A stretch of 13,402 bases of DNA from assembly GCA_016219075.1 (NCBI GenBank), contig JACRCJ010000137.1, positions 1-13,402 of the forward strand, read 5' to 3'. This stretch comes from Deltaproteobacteria bacterium. Its GTDB lineage: Bacteria > Desulfobacterota > GWC2-55-46. The stretch's first letter is position 1, and each line of letters opens with the position of its first letter. This document shows positions 1-6,388 of this stretch, one piece after another. The translations under genes were made by a program, and so were the position numbers. The notes beneath the pieces were generated by a model. The model ran no database searches. It worked only from the letters and a program-made list of their open reading frames with translations, and had not been told where the DNA came from.

Positions 1-1
1 A

Positions 2-997
2 GACAGGGTCCTTGCCTTCTCCGTGGTCCGTCCGGACGGGACCGTCGAGGAAGACGCCGTCGAGCCGAGGGAGTTCCACGAGGAGCTTAAGGACGCCAAA
101 AGGATAAGGGACGAGGCCGAGGGCGTGGCGCGCGAGTTCCTTAACTCCGTCCGCCTTGGCAAGGATATCGATACCCCCGGCGTCCACGACAACATAGACA
201 GGATGATCGACAGCCTCTTCAGGAACCAGGACGCGCTCGCAAGCCTTGCGCGCCTTAAAAGCGTCGATGACTATACCTTCGCCCACTCCGTCAATGTCTG
301 CATCCTATCGCTTACGCTCGGCAGGCACATGGGGCTTGAGCGCGAATCTCTCCACGACCTCGGGATCGGCGCGATACTCCACGATATCGGCAAGATGCTT
401 GTCCCCCCTGGGATACTCAAGAAACCGGGGAGCCTGACCGACTCCGAGTTCGGCGAGATGAAAAGACATTCGCTCCTCGGGGGCGAGCTCCTCCTTAAGA
501 CAAGGGAGATAAAAGAGGAGAGCCGGATAGTGGCGCTCCAGCACCACGAAAAATACGACGGGAGCGGGTACCACAAGAAGCTTCGCGGCAAGGACATTCA
601 CCTGTACGCGAGGATCGCCTCAGTGGCCGATGTCTACGACGCGATGACGAGCAACAGGGTCTACCAGAAGGGGATAGTGCCGGAAGAGGCGATGAAAAAG
701 ATGTACCTTATGAGGGAGACCCACTTCGAGCCCGAGCTTGTGGAGAGGCTCATAAAATGCCTCGGCATATACCCGATAGGGACGGTCATCGAGCTGAATA
801 CCGGTGAGATTTCGATCGTCAAGATGACCAACCACACTCACCCGCTCCAGCCCGTCGTAACGATGCTCTTCGACAAGGAGAAGAGGCCGTTCCCGGAGCC
901 CTTCGAGGTGGACCTCAAGGACGAGATCGGGCGCTGGATCATAAGCTCGCGCGACTCCGACGCCTTCGGCGTGATGGTCAACGGGGTTACGGCTTAA
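2..997 (+). CDS. HD-GYP domain cyclic-di-GMP phosphodiesterase, 5' end cut by window
   Basis: The frame is open from the window edge (DRVLAFS precedes the GTG at 23), so the true start is probably outside. Counting from that GTG, the HD-GYP domain spans about residues 80-250: YTFAHSVN (84-91), HDIGK (120-124), HHE (174-176), DGSGY (179-183) and DVYDAMTSNR (203-212). HD-GYP enzymes hydrolyse cyclic-di-GMP at a bi- or trinuclear metal centre; the metal-binding H, HD, HH and D residues are all visible. The signature GYP reads GYH here (residue 184), although the rest of the motif is normal. The ~70 residues before the HD core are charged and helical and may be the end of an N-terminal sensor or DUF3391-like domain; this is inference. 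A terminator follows 45 nt after the stop, so it ends its transcription unit. The family is certain; activity is not, given the GYH variant. Confidence 0.93.
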   Translation, partial: DRVLAFSVVRPDGTVEEDAVEPREFHEELKDAKRIRDEAEGVAREFLNSVRLGKDIDTPGVHDNIDRMIDSLFRNQDALASLARLKSVDDYTFAHSVNVCILSLTLGRHMGLERESLHDLGIGAILHDIGKMLVPPGILKKPGSLTDSEFGEMKRHSLLGGELLLKTREIKEESRIVALQHHEKYDGSGYHKKLRGKDIHLYARIASVADVYDAMTSNRVYQKGIVPEEAMKKMYLMRETHFEPELVERLIKCLGIYPIGTVIELNTGEISIVKMTNHTHPLQPVVTMLFDKEKRPFPEPFEVDLKDEIGRWIISSRDSDAFGVMVNGVTA

Positions 998-1042
998 GTC
1001 TTTTCTCCAGCGTCCTTACGCTTTAATACCTTGTAAAAGAGA

Positions 1043-1081
1043 CGGCCCCCGCCCCTTAAAAAGGGCGGGGGCCGCTTTTTT
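1043..1081 (+). terminator. Intrinsic terminator after the HD-GYP gene
   Basis: A 12-bp perfect GC stem (1043-1054 with 1063-1074) has an A-rich loop and is followed by C and six T. It lies 45 nt past the HD-GYP stop codon. Confidence 0.92.
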
Positions 1082-1181
1082 AGACCCGCAGGTAAATATT
1101 GGCCCGCATTGGGAGAGAGGGCGGTTTCAGGGAGTGAAGTTTGTGATAGAAAGATTTATTTTGGGATTTTCTTATTTCTTG

Positions 1182-1500
1182 GCTGAAGAGCTTTTTCCGC
1201 GTTGCCGTCGTTTCTTGGAGGTAGGGTTCTGGCCGCTTTCTCCCTCACTGCCCCGCGCGCTTCGCCCGCTTAACCGCTGCACTTGATTCCTCCCCGCTCG
1301 CACACACCGTGCGGTGGGCAATTTTAAAGGACCTCATCTGGCTTATATATAGTTTACAGTTATAGGGGCCGCTCTTAATCCGCCGTACGCCAGTACCCTA
1401 CGCCTTAGGCGGCCTCACCCTACGCCCCGCTTGTGTTTGGAAAGACAAGACTCGAAAATCGAGAAGCATCTTTTTTAATCCGCCGTGCGCCAGCAGGATG
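1182..1500. repeat. Composite dispersed repeat, cluster 1 (non-coding)
   Basis: The gap 998-1678 has no credible gene; apart from the terminator it is mostly repeats that recur near 6281-6870 in the same order. Module 1 (1182-1240) matches 6281-6340 almost base for base, both ending GGTAGGGTTCTGGCCGCTTTC apart from one G/A change upstream. Module 2 (about 1290-1327) has TCCCCGCTCGC, a CACC-GTGC-GGTG hairpin and GGGCAATTTTAAA, as at 6410-6446. Module 3 is GCCGTACGCCAG (1382-1393), repeated as GCCGTGCGCCAG 100 nt later. The block CTCACCCTACGCCCCGCT, followed within about 10 nt by AAGACAAGA, matches 6603-6639. No target duplication or transposase is seen. It may be a REP/MITE-like family moved in trans, but that is inference. 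Confidence 0.75.
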
Positions 1501-1605
1501 GGCTGCGCCCACCATTTACGAAAGAGTAGCCATATCTTGGCGGGCATTGCTCACTCTACGCTACTTGAACAATGTCTTTGGTCTAATGCCGCCTTAATTT
1601 TCATT

Positions 1606-1614
1606 TGGTAAAAT
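1606..1614 (+). promoter_or_regulatory. Candidate extended -10 promoter for the 35-aa peptide gene
   Basis: TGGTAAAAT fits TGnTATAAT with one mismatch, predicting a start near 1621 and a ~58-nt leader holding a short GGCG/CGCC hairpin (1638-1650). No good -35 is visible. The assignment rests on position and the extended -10 only. Confidence 0.35.
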
Positions 1615-1678
1615 GGGAACTGTGAACGGGATAAAAAGGCGGTATACGCCGTAACACTTTTAACCAGGAGGTGCTGAA

Positions 1679-1786
1679 ATGGACAGGGAAAAAAAGATTG
1701 CCACAATAATCTACTACGCGGTCACAGCCGTCATAACGACAGCCATGCTCGCGGGCGCTCAGATACCGCAGAGTTTTCTTTCATAG
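1679..1786 (+). CDS. Small single-pass membrane peptide, 35 aa
   Basis: This short gene starts MDREKKIATIIYYAV and ends PQSFLS. A strong Shine-Dalgarno AGGAGGT (1666-1672) sits 6 nt before the ATG, and a strong intrinsic terminator begins ~20 nt after the stop, so it has the complete signals of a monocistronic gene. Residues 7-27 form one hydrophobic segment behind a charged DREKK end, which suggests an inner-membrane peptide with its N-terminus in the cytoplasm. It contains no cysteine. I do not recognise a family. It could be an accessory subunit of a membrane complex or a type I toxin-like peptide, but no antitoxin RNA is evident and no function is claimed. The neighbours (HD-GYP gene upstream, DUF2249-NifU gene downstream) are separate units and give no hint. 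Confidence 0.72.
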   Translation: MDREKKIATIIYYAVTAVITTAMLAGAQIPQSFLS

Positions 1787-1806
1787 ACTCTGAAGCGGTG
1801 AACTGA

Positions 1807-1841
1807 AAAGAGGAGGCCTTCTGGCCTCCTCTTTTTTTTTG
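1807..1841 (+). terminator. Intrinsic terminator after the 35-aa peptide gene
   Basis: AAGAGGAGGCC pairs perfectly with GGCCTCCTCTT around a TTCT loop and runs into nine or more T. It lies ~20 nt past the stop of the small gene, which supports that gene being expressed. Confidence 0.93.
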
Positions 1842-1927
1842 CTGGTTCAGGTTTGTAACCAGAACCCTGAATTTCGTATGGCAGCCGCGAATCATTCGTG
1901 TTCAATCTGCAAGATTGAGCCCGCCAG
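1842..1927. repeat. ~90-bp inverted-ended repeat element, copy 1
   Basis: This is homologous to 2025-2114 over its whole length. It opens CTGGTTCAGG, contains CCCTGAATTTCGTATGGCAG and a TTCAATCT-GCA-AGATTGA hairpin, and closes CCCGCCAG. Its left end lacks the CGGG found in copy 2, and the first hairpin has an A/A mismatch, so it is the more decayed copy. Confidence 0.8.
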
Positions 1928-2024
1928 TAGTTGTCAGCTTATTATTCCTGCCAAACACCTGGGTGTTGTCCACCGCCGAAAGCAAAAAATTGAACATTAC
2001 CACAATGATGGCAGGTAAAAATCT

Positions 2025-2114
2025 CTGGCGGGTTCAGGGTTGTAACCTGAGCCCTGAATTTCGTATAGCAGCCGCGAATCATTCGGGTTCAATCTGCAAG
2101 ATTGAACCCGCCAG
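2025..2114. repeat. ~90-bp element with 12-bp perfect terminal inverted repeats, copy 2
   Basis: CTGGCGGGTTCA (2025-2036) is exactly complementary to TGAACCCGCCAG (2103-2114). Inside are a 9-bp hairpin (GGGTTCAGG with CCTGAGCCC) and TTCAATCT-GCA-AGATTGAA. The size and inverted ends are MITE- or REP-like. The 97 bp between the two copies hold a 7-bp inverted repeat, CCTGCCA/TGGCAGG (1947-1953 and 2009-2015). A 69-codon open frame over this stretch merely reads through the repeats. Confidence 0.8.
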
Positions 2115-2280
2115 AAAATATTAATGACTATATTGCGTAATATACAATATTTTGGAATGAATCACAAATGCGGACTACAGGAACCAAATCACCCCCATAT
2201 TCCGACAGAAGGTCCACTCGCCGCCGCCAGCCAAGGCAGGAAAATCTGAAACACCCCTCAAAAAACTCCCCTCTGAAAAC

Positions 2281-2294
2281 TTGATATTAATCAT
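2281..2294 (+). promoter_or_regulatory. FNR/CRP-type operator upstream of the DUF2249-NifU gene
   Basis: TTGATATTAATCAT matches the FNR-family consensus TTGAT-N4-ATCAA at 9 of 10 defined bases. A -10-like TATATT follows at 2316-2321. With a start near 2328 the box would be centred at about -41, the class II activator position. The start site is inferred, not seen. The gap 2115-2357 otherwise holds only AT-rich sequence and an ATATTG/CAATAT dyad near 2134-2154. Confidence 0.6.
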
Positions 2295-2357
2295 AGAGTA
2301 ACGGCCCACTTATGATATATTGTTGACATGAACTCGGACCATCAATAGGAGGGTTTT

Positions 2358-2840
2358 ATGTCTGAAAATGTAGTAACGCTTGATCTGAGGACCATCCCGG
2401 TATTTGAACGCCACCCTAAGATATTCGACGCCTGGGAGGATTTGGAGGCCGAAGAGGTCCTCCGGATAATAAACGACCACGACCCCAAGCCGCTCCACTA
2501 CCAGTTCGAGGGCGAGTACCCGGAGACCTACAGGTGGGATTATGTCACCAAGGGGCCCGAGGAATGGGTCGTGAACATCACCAAGCTTAAGCTCGCCGAG
2601 GCCTCCGGCGAGGAGCTTAAGAGGAAGGTCGAAGAGGCCCTCGACGAGGTAAGGCCGTACCTTCAGGCCGACGGCGGGGATGTCGAGCTTATCGACATAG
2701 ACGACATCGCGAAGGTCGTCAAGGTGCGGCTCGTCGGGGCCTGCGGCGGCTGCCCCTCGGCCGCAATGACCTTGAAGTCAGGGGTAGAGAACACGATAAA
2801 AAAATACGCCCCGGAGATAAAGGCCGTGGAGCCCGTGTAA
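2358..2840 (+). CDS. DUF2249-NifU C-terminal domain fusion protein (Fe-S scaffold/carrier type)
   Basis: This 160-aa protein starts at an ATG 4 nt after AGGAGGG (2347-2353). Residues ~5-76 resemble DUF2249, with LDLRTIP near the start and INDHDPKPLHYQF (38-50). Residues ~86-155 are a NifU C-terminal (Nfu) domain: RPYLQADGGDVEL (99-111) and the cluster-binding CGGC (129-132). Nfu domains carry a [4Fe-4S] or [2Fe-2S] cluster bridged between two subunits and hand it to client proteins in the cytoplasm. DUF2249 is common in anaerobic and nitric-oxide-related gene contexts and has no settled biochemical role. The FNR-like box upstream suits a protein made when oxygen is low. It is monocistronic, with a terminator just past the stop. 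A carrier role follows from the family; DUF2249 as a regulatory or targeting module is inference. Confidence 0.9.
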   Translation: MSENVVTLDLRTIPVFERHPKIFDAWEDLEAEEVLRIINDHDPKPLHYQFEGEYPETYRWDYVTKGPEEWVVNITKLKLAEASGEELKRKVEEALDEVRPYLQADGGDVELIDIDDIAKVVKVRLVGACGGCPSAAMTLKSGVENTIKKYAPEIKAVEPV

Positions 2841-2877
2841 AGGCATTTCCTTTTTGCGCGTTCCGGTTGGCTTTATT

Positions 2878-2918
2878 TAAACGGCAGGCGGGGTATCCCC
2901 CGCCTGCCGTTTTTTTTG
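2878..2918 (+). terminator. Intrinsic terminator after the DUF2249-NifU gene
   Basis: AAACGGCAGGCGGGG pairs with CCCCGCCTGCCGTTT around TAT and is followed by a run of eight T. On the minus strand the same hairpin is followed by TTTAAAT, so it may also weakly stop transcripts from the radical SAM gene, for which no nearer terminator is visible in 2919-3088. Confidence 0.9.
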
Positions 2919-3088
2919 ACGGAGACCGGATCTGTCAGGTTCTGTAAGAGGGGGTCGCCATGAGGCGCTCTATCCTGCCCTCCGGAATCTCCATACATCC
3001 TGGAAGGCATATATCAGCCGCCTGCCGCCTTCTTCCCGATGGCTTACGGCTCCGTAAGGCTCCGGCTCCTTAGCGTCTTTTTGGTCCG

Positions 3089-4228
3089 CTACATCTCCAA
3101 AAACCCCCTGTGGGCGTGCTTCAAGACCCACTGCAGGCCTCTGCCGCAGGTATCGTAGTAATGCGCGACCTGGTAGTTGCAAGTCGAGAGGCACTTCTCG
3201 TTGCACTCTTTTTTCTGAGCCGCGAGGTCCTCGTTTTCAGCCAGCCTCTGCCCCTTGTATATGCTCCCCCAGTCCTTCCCGGAGGAGTAGAGCTCGAAGC
3301 AGGGCGCAAGGGTCCCGTCGGTCCTTATGACAAGGGAGTTGAACCCGGCGCGGCACTTCCAGTCCGGCGGCCTGTGGCGGACAAAGTCCTTCATGGCCCT
3401 CAGGTGCTCAACGGAGTTCACCATCGGGTATCCGCTTCCGCTTTTCTCAACGAGCCAGTCGGAAAGCTCGTCTACCTTCCTGTAGTAGTCCTCTGTTATC
3501 CAGTAACCCCTGTCGCCGTACTTGTAGTGGCTCTGCTCTATGACAGGGGCCTCGTTTATGTGATAGTCCGTCCCGATGTTGTATCTGCGGGCTATCTGCG
3601 TAAGCTCCTTTACGTCGTCCATGTTCCCGGCCGTTATGTTTATGTTGAAAAAAACGATGTACCCGTACTTCTCCTTCATCTTCACCAGGTACTTGAACTG
3701 CGGCTCTATCCTTTTAAAGCTCTTGGGAAGGCCGGGCTTCTCATCAATCGTATCTACGGCGATGTTTACGGCGGCGACTCCCGCCGAGCCGGCGTGGTCG
3801 ATAAAATACCTGTCCATCAGTATCCCGTTTGTCGGGAGGTACATGAAAAACCCTCTGGAGCTTCCGTACCTGATGACCTCGGTTATGAAGTCTTTCCTTA
3901 AAAGCGGCTCGCCCCCCATTATCGCCACCACCCTGCACCCGGAGGTCTTGAGCCAGTCAATGCTCTTTTTGGCCACTTCGAGCGTCATGCCCCTCACCTG
4001 GTTGTTCCAGGTGTAGCAGTAGTAGCAGTTGACGTTGCACCTCCACTCGGTGTAGAGATACGAAAGGAGCGGCCTGAACTCGCCCCTGTGATATCGCGAT
4101 TTAAGATAAGGTATGAACCAGCACCTCAAGCTCCTTATGGCGTTTCTGGTCCTGTACCTTGTCTTCGAAAAATTGTTATCCCCGTCAATCGATGAGATTT
4201 TGTTCTCCGACGACCTTTCCAGCCTCAT
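3089..4228 (-). CDS. Radical SAM protein with SPASM-like cysteine-rich C-terminus
   Basis: The 379-aa protein starts at an ATG behind GAGGAGGG. The radical SAM cluster motif CNVNCYYC (C64, C68, C71) binds the [4Fe-4S] that cleaves S-adenosylmethionine; GGEPLLRKD (105-113) is the SAM-binding GGE motif. The C-terminus has C292, C310, C342, C346, C350 and C361, spaced like a SPASM/twitch region that holds auxiliary clusters. Such proteins modify peptides, build cofactors or mature enzymes. The ~50 residues before the core are basic (RYRTRNAIRSLR). It stands alone, divergent from the beta-CASP gene, and no cysteine-rich precursor peptide lies nearby, so the substrate is unknown. Enzyme class is certain; SPASM assignment is probable; function is open. 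Confidence 0.9.
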   Translation of the reverse strand: MRLERSSENKISSIDGDNNFSKTRYRTRNAIRSLRCWFIPYLKSRYHRGEFRPLLSYLYTEWRCNVNCYYCYTWNNQVRGMTLEVAKKSIDWLKTSGCRVVAIMGGEPLLRKDFITEVIRYGSSRGFFMYLPTNGILMDRYFIDHAGSAGVAAVNIAVDTIDEKPGLPKSFKRIEPQFKYLVKMKEKYGYIVFFNINITAGNMDDVKELTQIARRYNIGTDYHINEAPVIEQSHYKYGDRGYWITEDYYRKVDELSDWLVEKSGSGYPMVNSVEHLRAMKDFVRHRPPDWKCRAGFNSLVIRTDGTLAPCFELYSSGKDWGSIYKGQRLAENEDLAAQKKECNEKCLSTCNYQVAHYYDTCGRGLQWVLKHAHRGFLEM

Positions 4229-4287
4229 AGTCGCCCTCCTCTAAAGTCGGTTATCCGGACCTGAAGAAATTCTGTCGTCTATGGAAA

Positions 4288-4315
4288 TTAATACACCGTT
4301 TCCGCAAACCGTCAA
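4288..4315 (-). promoter_or_regulatory. Sigma-70-like promoter of the radical SAM gene
   Basis: On the minus strand, TTGACG (-35, 4315-4310) and TATTAA (-10, 4293-4288) are separated by 16 nt. The start would be near 4281, ~50 nt before the ATG. The ribosome binding site GAGGAGGG lies just before the start codon. Confidence 0.55.
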
Positions 4316-4325
4316 CTCCGCCCCA

Positions 4326-4622
4326 AGGGCCTTTCCTGAAAGACCCTTTATTTCAGCGGTCTAACAGGATGCTGAAAAAAGTCCTTCCATGGCTTTTTCA
4401 GCAACGATTTGTCTGAAGTGAATTGCAGAACGTTGTTCTGCCTGGCAAGGAATCTTGCATTCTTAAAGCTCGCCTTATGCCGCCCCTTTGACGGGGCTGC
4501 AGACGGCGAGCGGCCAGTCAGCCAAATCTCGCAAATTGCTCGACTTTTTTGTCTCGCAATTTGGCAATCCGTCCATGGATTGCCTGCAGGTTGCGTTTTT
4601 CCGCAACCTGCTTAAAGGCCCT
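4326..4622. repeat. Chain of eight hairpins enclosed by a terminal inverted repeat (non-coding)
   Basis: AGGGCCTTT (4326-4334) is complementary to AAAGGCCCT (4614-4622). Between them lie, in order: CTGAAA/TTTCAG (4336-4356); GCTGAAAAA/TTTTTCAGC (4371-4402); GCAGAAC-GTT-GTTCTGC (4425-4441); GCAAG-GAAT-CTTGC (4445-4458); GCTCGCC/GGCGAGC (4468-4511) enclosing GCCCC/GGGGC (4482-4497); CAAATTGC/GCAATTTG (4532-4563); GGCAATCC-GTCCAT-GGATTGCC (4563-4584); and GCAGGTTGCG/CGCAACCTGC (4586-4611). The open frame across it (4409-4615) has no ribosome binding site and follows the hairpins. It may be a structured RNA or a mobile palindromic element. It sits between the divergent radical SAM and beta-CASP genes. 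Confidence 0.75.
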
Positions 4623-4742
4623 GAGGCGCAAGCCCCGGGAAGGGTTCACAGGCGGTCTTTTTAGAAATCCGTGGCGGGTGCCGAAGGTTTCGTGTTACAC
4701 TTCCTGCGCTTGATCTGACAAAAGAGCGGAGGAGGGCGCGAT

Positions 4743-6128
4743 TTGAAGCTTACATTCGTCGGAGGGGCCTCTACCGTAACAGGCTCTTGTTTTTACCTTG
4801 AAGTCAACGACCTGAAGATACTTGTCGAATGCGGGATGCACCAGGGCAACGGAAGCGATGACTTGAACTTGAGGCCCTTCCCCTTCGACCCTAAGACGAT
4901 AGACTGCATATTCCTCACCCACGCCCACATAGACCACTCGGGGCTTCTCCCCAGGGCCGTAAAACAGGGCTTCAGGGGCAGGGTCTTCACCACCCCCGCC
5001 ACTAGAGACCTCCTTGAGCCGATGCTCCTTGATTCGGCAAATATACAGCAGAGCGACGCCGAATGGCTCACCAGAAGGAACATACGGGCCGGAAAGCCTC
5101 CGGTGGAGCCGCTCTACACCGTGGCCGACGCCGAGAGCCTGTTCCCTCTCTTCGACCTCAAACCTTACGGCAAGCTCTTCCACCTCGGCAGCGGTGTAAA
5201 GTACAGGTTCATAGACGCGGGCCACATTCTGGGCTCCGCGAGCCTCGAGTTCTGGTACCAGGACAGCGCGAAAGAGAAGAAGATCGTCTTCTCCGGGGAC
5301 ATAGGAAAGATAGACAACCCCATAATAAGGGACCCGGAGCCGCCTCCCGGGGACGCCAACTACATCGTCATCGAATCGACCTACGGCAACAGGCAGCACA
5401 AGCCGATGAAGGAGACCATAGACGAGTTCGTGGGCGCGATAAAGTCCACCTTCAAGCGGGGCGGGAACGTCTACATACCGTCATTCGCCGTTGGAAGGAC
5501 GCAGGACCTCATCTACATTTTGAATAACCTCGTCAGGGAAGGGCGCCTGTACAGGATAGACGTATACCTCGACAGCCCTCTGGCCGAGAAGGCCACGAAG
5601 GTCTATGTAAAGCACCCGGAGCTCTATGACGACGAGGCGAGAAAGCTCTTCACCACCATGCAGACCGACTCCTCGATAAGGCTCCACTTCGTGCAGACGG
5701 CGGAGGAGTCGATGAAGCTCAACAGGTTGAGATCCGGCAACATCATCATCGCCGGGAGCGGCATGTGCGAGGGCGGAAGGATCGGCCACCACCTCAAGCA
5801 CAACCTCTGGAGGGCCGAGTGCGGGGTCATCTTCGTAGGCTACCAGGCGCACGGCACCCTGGGCCGCAAGATAGTCGACGGCGCAAAGAGCGTCAACATC
5901 CTCGGCGTTGAGGTGGCCGTGAGGGCCGCCGTCCATACGATAAACGGCTTTTCCGCCCACGCCGGGCAGTCCGGGCTTCTGGACTGGCTCTCGAACTTCA
6001 ATGACTCCCCGGAGGTCTTCGTCGTCCACGGCGAAGAATCCTCGGCCACAACCTTCATGGAGCGCATCCAGGAGCGGTACGGGTTCAAGACCCGCCGCCC
6101 GGCGGACGGCGAAACTGTGGAGATATAG
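4743..6128 (+). CDS. Metallo-beta-lactamase/beta-CASP RNA-processing nuclease
   Basis: The 461-aa protein begins at a TTG, chosen because GGAGGAGGG (4728-4736) lies 6 nt upstream and MKLTFVGGASTVTGSC is the usual N-terminus of this family. Metal ligands: THAHIDH (H60, H62, D64, H65), H161 in DAGH, D186 in SGD. A beta-CASP domain (~residues 210-340) is inserted, with ESTYGNR (211-217) and SGMCEGGRIGHHL (339-351). The C-terminal RMMBL segment has GFSAHAGQ (402-409) and VHGEES (428-433). It belongs to the CPSF73/Ysh1-like group of bacterial MBL-fold exonucleases and is shorter than RNase J (~550 aa), lacking the RNase J C-terminal domain. The expected role is endo- or 5' exonuclease cleavage of RNA in the cytoplasm. 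It appears monocistronic. The nuclease fold is near certain; the RNA substrate is inferred. Confidence 0.94.
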   Translation: MKLTFVGGASTVTGSCFYLEVNDLKILVECGMHQGNGSDDLNLRPFPFDPKTIDCIFLTHAHIDHSGLLPRAVKQGFRGRVFTTPATRDLLEPMLLDSANIQQSDAEWLTRRNIRAGKPPVEPLYTVADAESLFPLFDLKPYGKLFHLGSGVKYRFIDAGHILGSASLEFWYQDSAKEKKIVFSGDIGKIDNPIIRDPEPPPGDANYIVIESTYGNRQHKPMKETIDEFVGAIKSTFKRGGNVYIPSFAVGRTQDLIYILNNLVREGRLYRIDVYLDSPLAEKATKVYVKHPELYDDEARKLFTTMQTDSSIRLHFVQTAEESMKLNRLRSGNIIIAGSGMCEGGRIGHHLKHNLWRAECGVIFVGYQAHGTLGRKIVDGAKSVNILGVEVAVRAAVHTINGFSAHAGQSGLLDWLSNFNDSPEVFVVHGEESSATTFMERIQERYGFKTRRPADGETVEI

Positions 6129-6203
6129 AAGGCCGCCGCTCACCGGAGAGCGGAGAGAGGCTGCACCGCACGGCTAATTAAGGAAACTAACTTCTCAGCT
6201 ACA

Positions 6204-6340
6204 GGCGGGTTCAGGTTTGCAACCTGAACCCTGATATTTTGTTGCTTAATCGATTGGACAAAACTTAATCCGGCCACTGCGCTGAAGAGTCTTTTACGCA
6301 CTTCCGTGCGTTTCTTGGGGGTAGGGTTCTGGCCGCTTTC
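6204..6340. repeat. Dispersed repeat: GGGTTCAGGTT hairpin plus 110-bp tail
   Basis: A perfect 11-bp hairpin, GGGTTCAGGTT-TGC-AACCTGAACCC (6207-6231), is followed by CTGATATTTTG and a tail matched at 13159-13249 (GCTTAAT/GCTTAGT, CGATTGG/CGGTTGG, ATCCGGCC) and at 1182-1240. The hairpin with trailing T-rich DNA lies ~80 nt past the beta-CASP stop and is the only terminator-like structure there. Confidence 0.8.
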
Positions 6341-6388
6341 CGCCTCCCCGCCCGGGTTTATTAAAGACAAGGCAAAAAGGGTGTTCTT

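Noticed and set aside
1842..1927. tRNA-like T-arm suggested by GGTTCAGG
   Set aside because: No acceptor stem, anticodon arm or CCA-compatible fold; it is a dispersed repeat.
1915..2124. 69-aa plus-strand reading frame
   Set aside because: It spans the tail of one repeat copy and most of another; no ribosome binding site.
2323..2328. Perfect TTGACA before the DUF2249-NifU gene as a -35 box
   Set aside because: A -10 box 17 nt later would fall on the ribosome binding site; a TATATT box upstream combined with the FNR-like site fits better.
3110..3901. 263-aa plus-strand frame opposite the radical SAM gene
   Set aside because: It is a codon-bias shadow of a gene with clear radical SAM motifs.
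4409..4615. 68-aa plus-strand reading frame
   Set aside because: It merely reads through the hairpin chain and has no ribosome binding site.
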